Assembly (NCBI GenBank): GCA_913048545.1
Contig: CAJWWH010000080.1
Coordinates: 1-7,653 of the forward strand
Reading direction: 5' to 3'
DNA length: 7,653 bases
Source of the DNA: an uncultured Opitutia bacterium
Lineage (GTDB): Bacteria; Verrucomicrobiota; Verrucomicrobiae; Opitutales; MB11C04
In this document: positions 1 through 5,588 of the stretch, in pieces
Position numbering within the stretch: position 1 is the stretch's first letter
Layout of the letters: each line of letters starts with the position of its first letter
The notes under the pieces: model-generated
Databases searched by the model: none
What the model was told of the DNA's origin: nothing
Seen by the model: the letters and a program-made list of their open reading frames with translations, nothing else
Made by a program: the position numbers and the translations under genes

Positions 1-1027
1 CAAGTTCTGCCATTTCTTTCTTCTTGGCCCAAAACTCATCGATATTATCTTTGGTTACCTCAAGAAAAGAAACTTCCTGATATGGAGTCGTGGGCATGAT
101 GCCAGCCGATATATTCTTGAGCATTTTAATGGATTCATATCCATACTCCCAGGGCTGCTGGCTAATCGTACCGTAAGCATGTCCTTCGGTGATCGCCTGA
201 AGAAGAGCGTCTTGTTCATCAAAACCGCATATTTTAATGGTACCCAGCTTACCTGCCTCCTTTATCGCATCAATACAGGAAGGGGAATTGTATGCAAACA
301 ATCCCACCATGCATTTCAAATCCTTGTATTTTGCAATCGAATCCTCGGCATTACTCTTGGCTCTGGCCTTGTCAAAATTATCCGTACGAGTGTCAAGTAC
401 GGTGTACTTTTCATCTGCTGAAGTTAAATTGGTTGCATCAACTGGATCGTATTCAAGTTGCTCCAAGCTTTGCACCGGACGACCCAATAACTCATCGATT
501 ACACCCTGCCTTCTCTGACGCGCGTTCAATTGTTCAAGACGACCAACGAAAAGCATTACCTCACCGCCGTCTGGCAGAGCCTTTTTCACCAACCCTCCCA
601 AGGCACGACCAGCCTTATAGTTATTCGTACCGATGAAGACCAGGCGCTTACTCTTGGGGGCGTCCGAGTCGTTGGTGATAAGAATAGTATTTTCGGACAC
701 CTCGTTTAAAAAAGGAGTTTGATTCTCGGCATCCACCGGGCTAACCGCAATACCGGAGATACCCTTGGCGAGTAAGGTTTCCATCATTCTCTTTTGATCC
801 ACCACTCCTTTGGGAGGCATCAGGACCTCGCAACTGACCCCGAATTCTTTTTCTGCAATCCTTACTCCGGCGGCACACAAATCCCAAAATGGATCCACTC
901 CATTAGTCACATAGGCAAAGGAAGTTTCCGAATCACCTCCTTCTCCGCCCGGCTTTTCAGCACAACCGAAAAAAGAACCAAGGATTGGAACAAATAAAAG
1001 AGAGAGTATTTTGGAATAGATCTTCAT
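1..1027 (-). CDS. Sugar ABC transporter substrate-binding lipoprotein, RbsB-like (3' end outside window)
   Basis: The frame is open from the ATG at 1027 to the window edge: 342 residues without a stop, with only the last few residues probably missing. It reads as a periplasmic-binding protein of the ribose/galactose (Peripl_BP_4, RbsB-like) type that would bind a monosaccharide outside the membrane and pass it to an ABC importer. The N-terminus is a short positive and hydrophobic signal ending in SFFGC, with Cys22 as the likely lipidated residue; the lipobox is imperfect (Phe at -3). A Gly/Glu-rich linker follows, then the first strand (FAYVTNGVDPFWD, about 37-49, with aromatic F47/W48 at the sugar site), GTNNYKAGRA at about 133-142, and a C-terminal lobe with CGFDEQ around 267-272 (D270 is the conserved hinge Asp). 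The gene follows the SDR gene after 30 bp on the same strand, suggesting co-transcription. No Shine-Dalgarno is visible before the start. ATPase and permease genes, if present, lie beyond the left edge. The family call is firm; the ligand is unknown. Confidence 0.88.
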   Translation of the reverse strand, partial: MKIYSKILSLLFVPILGSFFGCAEKPGGEGGDSETSFAYVTNGVDPFWDLCAAGVRIAEKEFGVSCEVLMPPKGVVDQKRMMETLLAKGISGIAVSPVDAENQTPFLNEVSENTILITNDSDAPKSKRLVFIGTNNYKAGRALGGLVKKALPDGGEVMLFVGRLEQLNARQRRQGVIDELLGRPVQSLEQLEYDPVDATNLTSADEKYTVLDTRTDNFDKARAKSNAEDSIAKYKDLKCMVGLFAYNSPSCIDAIKEAGKLGTIKICGFDEQDALLQAITEGHAYGTISQQPWEYGYESIKMLKNISAGIMPTTPYQEVSFLEVTKDNIDEFWAKKKEMAEL

Positions 1028-1057
1028 ATTGAGTTTTTATTTAGGATTAAATTTTTC

Positions 1058-1813
1058 TTACCAGGGAGTACGGCCACCATTCACACACAAAGTCTGTCCG
1101 GTGATAAAGGAAGCCTCATCGGAAGCAAAGTAGGAAACTGCATTGCCCACATCCTCGGGTTTTCCCCAACGACCGAGCGGGATCGTTTTTAAATATTCGT
1201 CTTTTGCATCCTGCGGATCATTTTCGTGCCGCTCTGTGGGAATCCAACCTGGGGCCACCGTGTTTACCGTGATTCCATGGGGTGCCAACTCATTTGCCAT
1301 GCTTCGACTCCAGCCAATCTGCCCGCCTTTTGCGGCAACATACGCACTGAATTCGGGCACGGAACAATGAAAGACTTCACTTGTGATGTTTATTATTCGA
1401 CCATGACCCCGTTTTTTCATTCCCGGTAAAACTGCCCGGGTTAAATGAAAAGGGCTCATCACAAAATAATCATACATCTGACGGTAAAAATCAGCATCAT
1501 ACTCCTCGATGGGTTGTTGAGGCTGGTCCGGGGTTGCATTGGGAACCAAAATATCAAGAGAACCAAATTTTTCTTCTACTGATTCCACCATAGAAGCAAT
1601 TTGCTCAGGATCCGAAGCATCCGCACGAACCAGCATGGCATGAATCCGATCTTCTTTTAATAATTGTACCGCTTTCTCTGCAGTCTCGCGATCATTCAAA
1701 TAATTGAGGACAATCCTTGCTCCGGATTTGCCCAGCGCTCGAGCCACACCAAACCCCAACCCTCGACTACTGCCTGTTACCAAAGCAACTTTTTGAGATA
1801 AAGAAAAGGTCAT
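1058..1813 (-). CDS. SDR-family NAD(P)-dependent oxidoreductase (classical, FabG-like)
   Basis: This 251-residue protein has the usual length of a classical short-chain dehydrogenase/reductase, a cytoplasmic Rossmann enzyme that oxidises or reduces an alcohol/ketone. Visible motifs are the nucleotide-binding TGSSRGLG (13-20), an NNAG-equivalent reading PNAT (91-94), catalytic Ser145 in INITSE, Tyr158 and Lys162 in YVAAK, the PG motif APGW (187-190) and the C-terminal GQTLCVNGG (239-247). The strand-2 end (LNYLNDR) lacks the acidic residue typical of NAD-preferring members, so NADP use is possible. Aligning the helix-4 segment (YFVMSPFHLTRAVLP) with FabG puts Phe117 where the tetrad Asn normally sits, an unusual substitution. 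It lies just upstream of a sugar-binding lipoprotein gene on the same strand and diverges from the ThuA-like gene; with an SMP-30 lactonase nearby, sugar oxidation to a lactone is a reasonable guess but not proven. Only a weak GGGA precedes the ATG. An annotation as 3-oxoacyl-ACP reductase by homology would be misleading here. Confidence 0.92.
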   Translation of the reverse strand: MTFSLSQKVALVTGSSRGLGFGVARALGKSGARIVLNYLNDRETAEKAVQLLKEDRIHAMLVRADASDPEQIASMVESVEEKFGSLDILVPNATPDQPQQPIEEYDADFYRQMYDYFVMSPFHLTRAVLPGMKKRGHGRIINITSEVFHCSVPEFSAYVAAKGGQIGWSRSMANELAPHGITVNTVAPGWIPTERHENDPQDAKDEYLKTIPLGRWGKPEDVGNAVSYFASDEASFITGQTLCVNGGRTPW

Positions 1814-1875
1814 GTCCCAACACTACTCAGCATGTAAAAATATTTAAACACATTTATGCTCTCAATGAATCATTT

Positions 1876-1905
1876 TTTATATTTCAACACAAGTTGATAT
1901 TTCAA
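1876..1905 (-). promoter_or_regulatory. Putative sigma-70-type promoter of the SDR gene
   Basis: On the minus strand, TTGAAA (1905-1900) and TATAAA (1881-1876) are separated by 18 bp, resembling -35 and -10 boxes (consensus TTGACA and TATAAT). Transcription would start near 1869, leaving a leader of roughly 55 nt before the SDR ATG at 1813. The nonamer TTGAAATAT occurs twice, at 1905-1897 and 1887-1879, 18 bp apart, so each box region shares the same word. The spacer is AT-rich, which raises the chance of a false match, so confidence is limited. Confidence 0.4.
1884..1897. promoter_or_regulatory. Inverted repeat TCAAC-ACAA-GTTGA, candidate operator
   Basis: A perfect 5-bp inverted repeat with a 4-bp centre lies between the putative -35 and -10 boxes of the SDR gene, where a bound repressor would block the polymerase. 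It is in the divergent spacer and could also affect the ThuA-like gene on the other strand. Sugar operons are often controlled by LacI- or GntR-type repressors binding short palindromes, but no regulator gene is in the window. The repeat is short enough to arise by chance. Confidence 0.3.
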
Positions 1906-1988
1906 ATTAAAACCTTCTGTACTTTCCGATTTTACATTTTGTGGTTCGTGCTCGACTTTTTTTTCAACTCAATCTCGATTGTTCTCCA

Positions 1989-2744
1989 ATGAATATCATC
2001 CATAAATTAAGTATCCTACTTTTATCACTCTATGTTCCTGTTTCTGCAAAGCCTCAAAAAAAGATAACCTTTCTTGTCGCAGAGCGTGAATATAAAACCA
2101 TTGAGACTCTTCCCAGGTTTGCCAAGGAACACTTGGCCAAAAAATTCTCCGTTCAATTTTGTAAAGCACCCGATGAGGGAGATAAACGGAATATACTCTC
2201 CCAACCTTCAGAGATTGGCAAAGCGGATTTATTATTTGTTAGTGTTCGTCGCAGGTCCTTTCGGGAGCAAACGATGAAACTTATCCATTCGCATTTTACT
2301 AAGGGTAAACCAATCATTGGAATCCGCACTTCATCGCACGCTTTCCAATTACGCAAAGAGAGATTATTGGATGGACATCAGGAATGGCCACAATGGGACC
2401 GCGAAGTGATCGGAGGGAACTACAAGGGGCATCATGGCAAAGGATTAGCCTGCAAAATTAAGAATGCCGTTCCCTCGGACAGTCACCCTATTTTGCATAA
2501 TGTAAAACTGCCTTTTACCACCCCTGCCTCGCTCTACCGGAACACCCCTCTGCCTCATTCTTCAACACCTTTGTTACTTGGTTCTGTGAAGGGCTTTCCC
2601 TCTGAACCCGTTGCTTGGATTAATCAAACCACATTCAAGGGAAAAGTATTCTACACCTCTCTGGGGCATATTGAAGACTTTAACAATCCCGCCTTCAATC
2701 AACTACTAATCGGTGCAATCAACTGGTGCATGGAAAAAGAGTAA
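1989..2744 (+). CDS. Secreted ThuA-like domain protein
   Basis: This is the only plus-strand gene. Starting from the ATG at 1989 it encodes 251 residues: a signal peptide (MNIIHKLSILLLSLYVPVSA, cleavage expected after residue 20), then a ThuA-like domain, which has a class-I glutamine-amidotransferase fold but no demonstrated amidotransferase activity. Recognisable blocks are AEREYKTIETLP (31-42), GKPIIGIRTSSHAF (106-119), WDREVIGGNYKGHHG (136-150), SHPI (165-168), PVAWIN (207-212) and SLGHIEDFNNPAF (224-236). These match the ThuA-like proteins abundant in Planctomycetota and Verrucomicrobiota. ThuA was named from a trehalose-utilisation locus and the family is linked to sugar metabolism, but the reaction is not settled. 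An upstream in-frame GTG at 1941 would add 16 residues and destroy the signal peptide, so the ATG is preferred. No Shine-Dalgarno is seen. The 3' end abuts the remains of a PhoD gene on the opposite strand. Confidence 0.88.
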   Translation: MNIIHKLSILLLSLYVPVSAKPQKKITFLVAEREYKTIETLPRFAKEHLAKKFSVQFCKAPDEGDKRNILSQPSEIGKADLLFVSVRRRSFREQTMKLIHSHFTKGKPIIGIRTSSHAFQLRKERLLDGHQEWPQWDREVIGGNYKGHHGKGLACKIKNAVPSDSHPILHNVKLPFTTPASLYRNTPLPHSSTPLLLGSVKGFPSEPVAWINQTTFKGKVFYTSLGHIEDFNNPAFNQLLIGAINWCMEKE

Positions 2745-3004
2745 GCCCCCGAAACTAATTCGTCACCCGGATTTCCTACCTCGATTATAAAGACGGCTTT
2801 GGTTTCAATAGGCGACCCCTTCTTGGTAACGAAAGGGGTTGCACGAAAATAACTTTTCCAGTGATCCTTGGTCAGTTCACAGCTTACATATCCACGGTTC
2901 GAATTATACCATTTCACCAAATCATTCGGCTTCGCCTTTCTTTCATATTCAGGGATAAAATTACCGCCATTCCCCGGCGAGGAACCCCATCGTTCAAATA
3001 AGTT
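2699..3004 (-). pseudogene. Remnant of a PhoD-like alkaline phosphatase, C-terminal part
   Basis: Reading the minus strand from just after an in-frame TAA (3007-3005) gives about 80 residues that resemble the end of PhoD-like phosphatases: a GSSPGNGG segment, then NDLVKWYNSNRGYVSCELT, then WKSYFRATPFVTKKGSPIET and KAVFIIEVGNPG. In intact family members (roughly 450-550 residues) the equivalent end reads NPHVKFFN-QRGYV, followed by a VVPYVTRPGAP-type stretch, and stops soon after the GRPG-type motif. Here the recognisable part ends near 2750, at the stop of the ThuA-like gene; the remaining residues to the stop at 2699 are simply antisense of that gene. The metal-binding N-terminal and central domains are absent: directly upstream is a 60-bp spacer and then the lactonase gene. 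Only an internal TTG (2920) could serve as a start within the matching part. I read it as a decayed gene end left by a deletion or insertion, not a functional small gene. The assignment rests on remembered family motifs. Confidence 0.62.
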
Positions 3005-3066
3005 TTATGCCTGCTTGATTTTCTCACCAAAGCAAGGCCCTTGAATAACTCAATATTTTAAAGGTA

Positions 3067-3942
3067 CTACCCTTTGAAAGCAAAAGCCGCTTTCCCTCGA
3101 ATTCCAAGTCCATCGACCACAAAAACACAACCGGCATTTTCTTCTTCCAAGGATTTGTGAAGACCCGTTGTCACAAATAACCGTTCCAAGTCTGGACCAC
3201 CAAAAGCACAGGCAGTAGTTTCGACACAGGGGAACTCTATTTGCTGAACTACATTCCCAGTATCGGGATTGACTCCTGCAACTAAACCGCCATGGCACAT
3301 TGCCACCCACAGCATCCCATCTGCATCGATCGTCATTCCATCCGGAGACCCCGACAAGCCAGCCTCTTCTGTGTGAATAACGACCTGCTTTTCTCCGATC
3401 TCCCCCGTTTCGTTATCGAAAGGATAACACCAAATTTCCTTGGTCGGCGTATCAATGTAATACATCGTACTGGCATTCTCATTCCAGCAAATTCCATTCG
3501 AATTGGTCACTCCGCTTATTTTCAAGCTCAAATTCTGCAAAGTGTCTAACATGTAAAGGTTCGCATCTCCGGTCTTTTTTACCGTGCTTATCGTACCCGC
3601 CCACAAACGTCCGGATGGGTCACACTTCCCGTCATTGAACCGGTTATCCGGTCTTTTATTGGCTTCCGGGTCGGCCAGATTTTCTTTCTGCCCGGTTTTA
3701 GGATCGAAGGAATAAATTCCCGAATCACCCGCACAGATAAATTGATCGTTTTCAGTGGGCACCACGGTGCCAATCCGCTCACCCATTTCCCAAACTCTTT
3801 CTTCTCCAGTATCTGGATTTAATTGAATCAATGCATGGCCTTCAATATCTACATAAAGAAGTTTATCCTTCCAGAATATGGGACCCTCCCCCCACTTCGA
3901 AATACGAGAACCAACCGGTTTAACTGAGATGCTTATATTCAT
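3067..3942 (-). CDS. SMP-30/gluconolactonase/LRE family sugar lactonase
   Basis: This 291-residue protein has no signal peptide, so it should act in the cytoplasm. The family folds as a six-bladed beta-propeller with one divalent metal and hydrolyses sugar lactones to aldonic acids. The metal ligands are all visible: Glu19 in WGEGP, Asn149 in SNGI and Asp201 in SPDGM, matching human SMP30 E18, N154 and D204. The substrate-binding pair Arg101/Asn103 in RFNDGK is also present. Blade repeats such as LLYVDIEG, RLWAGT, TMYYID, LWVAM and RLFVTTG are spaced through the chain. Its ATG (3942-3940) overlaps the SGNH hydrolase stop by 4 bp (ATGA), indicating translational coupling, and it is the last intact gene of the leftward block. 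In this context it probably opens a lactone made by a sugar dehydrogenase; the nearby SDR is a candidate partner. The exact sugar (such as fucono-, galactono- or xylonolactone) cannot be told from sequence. Regucalcin-like annotation by homology should not be taken as a calcium-regulation role. Confidence 0.93.
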   Translation of the reverse strand: MNISISVKPVGSRISKWGEGPIFWKDKLLYVDIEGHALIQLNPDTGEERVWEMGERIGTVVPTENDQFICAGDSGIYSFDPKTGQKENLADPEANKRPDNRFNDGKCDPSGRLWAGTISTVKKTGDANLYMLDTLQNLSLKISGVTNSNGICWNENASTMYYIDTPTKEIWCYPFDNETGEIGEKQVVIHTEEAGLSGSPDGMTIDADGMLWVAMCHGGLVAGVNPDTGNVVQQIEFPCVETTACAFGGPDLERLFVTTGLHKSLEEENAGCVFVVDGLGIRGKAAFAFKG

Positions 3943-4745
3943 AATCTCTTATTGCTCGCTTCCCTGACTGCTTGCAACCAATTACGGGCAATCAACTCAT
4001 GCCCCTGAGGAAGTGGATGAACGCCGTCCCAGATCCAATGTTCCGGACTTACTAACTGAGCGGCCTGATCAAAAATCTTTTGGGTTTCAATATGAACTGC
4101 TTTATGATCAGCAGAAATCCGCTTTACTATTTCTCCAAGTTTATCAATTTCCCCACGCCAATACTTCCATGCATCATCCGAAGATAAACGATTCATTCTC
4201 AAAACAAACGGATCCATTAAAACAATCTTCAATTTCGGATTTTGCTTACAACTCTGCTCTAAAATAAACCGATAGTCCTCTTCCCACTTTTGAAGTGGCA
4301 CGGCACTATTTCCACTCCTACTGACATCATTCACTCCAATTAAGATACTCAACCAATCCGGTTTCATTTCAATTGCATCCTTCTGCCAGCGGTTCCTCAA
4401 GTCCCCCACTTTGTTCCCACTCACCCCCCGGTTCAGAAACTCCAGTTTTAAATTGGGTACATCGACTCCAAGACGGGCGGCAATTAAAAAAACATAGCTA
4501 TGTCCGAGATAATGATTGCGGTCCTTTTGATTTCTTCCCCACTTCATATCTGTGATTGAATCACCCTGAAAAAGGAGACGGGCTCCGGTTTCAAACTTTG
4601 GCAATCCAACATTCAGGGAGCCTGATCCAGTTGAAATCGGTGCCGCGTGTTTGCCCATGGTTACCGATGGGGTCGCGGCAAGGCCCGTCCCCACAAAACC
4701 AGCCCCCATAAAGCCCCGTCTCTTCATTTTTTTTGATTTTTCCAT
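3939..4745 (-). CDS. Tat-exported SGNH/GDSL hydrolase, probable carbohydrate esterase
   Basis: The 268-residue protein starts with a twin-arginine signal (KRRGFMGAG, residues 8-16, then a weakly hydrophobic Gly/Ala-rich stretch), implying export in folded form. The SGNH blocks follow in order: GDSITD with nucleophile Ser63, NRGVSGN (105-111) with the oxyanion Gly, GVND with Asn139, and the DGVHP block with Asp240 and His243. These complete the catalytic set of the GDSL-like lipase/acylhydrolase family (Lipase_GDSL_2), whose members often remove acetyl groups from polysaccharides. The first ATG (4745) lies 22 bp inside the upstream hydrolase gene. A second ATG at 4727 (residue 7) would make an exact ATGA overlap with that gene's stop, the same arrangement as its own junction with the lactonase, and keeps the Tat motif intact; it may be the true start, giving 262 residues. 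Neither has a Shine-Dalgarno. Acetyl-esterase activity is an inference from family and context. Confidence 0.9.
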   Translation of the reverse strand: MEKSKKMKRRGFMGAGFVGTGLAATPSVTMGKHAAPISTGSGSLNVGLPKFETGARLLFQGDSITDMKWGRNQKDRNHYLGHSYVFLIAARLGVDVPNLKLEFLNRGVSGNKVGDLRNRWQKDAIEMKPDWLSILIGVNDVSRSGNSAVPLQKWEEDYRFILEQSCKQNPKLKIVLMDPFVLRMNRLSSDDAWKYWRGEIDKLGEIVKRISADHKAVHIETQKIFDQAAQLVSPEHWIWDGVHPLPQGHELIARNWLQAVREASNKRL

Positions 4746-5467
4746 GATTTTCTAAAAAATTTCATCGCCAGGTCATTAATATCTTTACCCTTCGGCAAAG
4801 TTTTCAAACCTGAATGTTCAACCCCGTAGCCAATACATTTTACCCCCAATTCTTCGCATCGGGTCCGTAACATAACCGCATACTTTGGATGATGCACCTC
4901 ATCATGCAGACCGGAACGGTTATAGACGATAATCGGGGGTCCATCCGCACGGATATAGGGAATCAAGTGAGGGGTTCCTTTGGCCTGTTGAATGGGAAAA
5001 AGAGAACGGATCCCCAGTTTTTCCGCATGCCCGAGGTAACCAGTGATTAACGCTCCCGCAGAATTCCCCGTAACGGAAATCCGGTTTACATCAATATTGT
5101 AAACCGCGGCGTTTGCTTTAAGGAACCGAATCGACTCTGCGCAATGCTTTAGTAATCGTCGGTGATCCCCCTCCACCTGATCAATAAATGGATAATTCAC
5201 ACTGGCAAAAGAGACTCCTCCGGATAAATTTTTCAGCATGGAATTCCCCCGGAAAGATTTTTTATCTCCGTTTCTAAAACCACCACCGTGAAAATTAACC
5301 ACCAGGGGGGTTGGTTGATCGGACTCGGCTAACCATAAATCCAATTGGCTCCGGTCATACTCCACACTGTACCGAATATCGGGATGAGTGGGTTCTTTCA
5401 GTTCCGCCAGACTATTTATTGCCGAGAAACAAAGGGTTGAATAAATAAATAAAATTTTCTTTTGCAT
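4724..5467 (-). CDS. Secreted alpha/beta-hydrolase, esterase/lipase type
   Basis: From the ATG at 5467 this is a 247-residue protein with a signal peptide (MQKKILFIYSTLCFSAINSLA, cleavage expected after SLA), so it acts outside the cytoplasm. An in-frame GTG at 5482 would add five residues (MHHLI) before the signal and is less likely. Numbering from that GTG, the hormone-sensitive-lipase/BD-FAE-like features are the oxyanion HGGGF (65-69), the nucleophile elbow GNSAG (139-143, Ser141), a probable acid Asp194 in HDEVHHP and a probable base His223 in VEHSG, giving a complete Ser-Asp-His triad. The stretch between the elbow and the Asp is short, so there is little lid. The usual HG-x-x-D before the acid reads NRSGLHD. 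The gene ends in an ATGA overlap with, or 22 bp inside, the SGNH hydrolase gene and follows the sulfatase gene after a 121-bp gap. Removal of acyl groups from a glycan is the likely job; the substrate is not known. It could equally be labelled acetylxylan-esterase-like. Confidence 0.87.
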   Translation of the reverse strand: MQKKILFIYSTLCFSAINSLAELKEPTHPDIRYSVEYDRSQLDLWLAESDQPTPLVVNFHGGGFRNGDKKSFRGNSMLKNLSGGVSFASVNYPFIDQVEGDHRRLLKHCAESIRFLKANAAVYNIDVNRISVTGNSAGALITGYLGHAEKLGIRSLFPIQQAKGTPHLIPYIRADGPPIIVYNRSGLHDEVHHPKYAVMLRTRCEELGVKCIGYGVEHSGLKTLPKGKDINDLAMKFFRKSWKNQKK

Positions 5468-5588
5468 GATCAAATGATGCACTCAGATCAAAATTCTTCT
5501 CGATATTCAATCGTTTTTCGAAAAATTGAAGGAAGGAAATCTGTCGTTAACTCGTTTTTTGACTGACTGATCAACTACCTTTGCTGGG
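5468..5588. other. Intergenic gap in the sulfatase-esterase block, with AT-rich imperfect palindrome
   Basis: This is the only sizeable gap in the leftward block. It contains TTTTTCGAAAAA (5514-5525), a perfect 12-bp palindrome, flanked by TTCAA (5506-5510) and TTGAA (5526-5530). The outer arms pair if three bases (TCG, 5511-5513) bulge out. A GACTGACTGA run sits at 5561-5570. No convincing -35/-10 pair for the esterase gene and no GC-rich stem with a U-tract were found. It may be a regulator site or a secondary promoter for the three downstream genes, or an RNA processing point; nothing in the sequence decides between these. Confidence 0.35.

Noticed and set aside
179..997. Several plus-strand open frames of 67-114 codons
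   Set aside because: They lie antisense to the sugar-binding lipoprotein gene, whose minus-strand frame is open throughout and shows family motifs. The plus-strand translations look like no known protein.
1970..1981. Small inverted repeat CAATC-TC-GATTG just before the ThuA start
   Set aside because: Five-bp arms with a two-base centre are too short to support a hairpin or operator call without conservation data.
1941..1988. GTG start extending the ThuA-like protein by 16 residues
   Set aside because: The extension places charged, non-signal sequence before a clean signal peptide that begins at the ATG at 1989.
2699..2920. An independent 73-residue gene starting at TTG 2920
   Set aside because: PhoD-like similarity continues upstream of that TTG to about 3004 and stops at the ThuA junction downstream, so a gene relic explains it better than a small gene.
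3056..3079. Hairpin overlapping the lactonase stop (arms AAAGG/CCTTT with AT extension) as a terminator
   Set aside because: The stem is weak and has a mismatch on the transcript strand, and no U-tract follows in the direction of transcription.
3050..3310. Cys/Arg/Trp-rich minus-strand frame of 86 codons
   Set aside because: It lies in another frame inside the SMP-30 lactonase gene, whose own frame carries all metal ligands.
5468..5482. GTG start adding five residues to the alpha/beta-hydrolase
   Set aside because: The ATG at 5467 directly begins a typical signal peptide, and the GTG has no better ribosome binding site.
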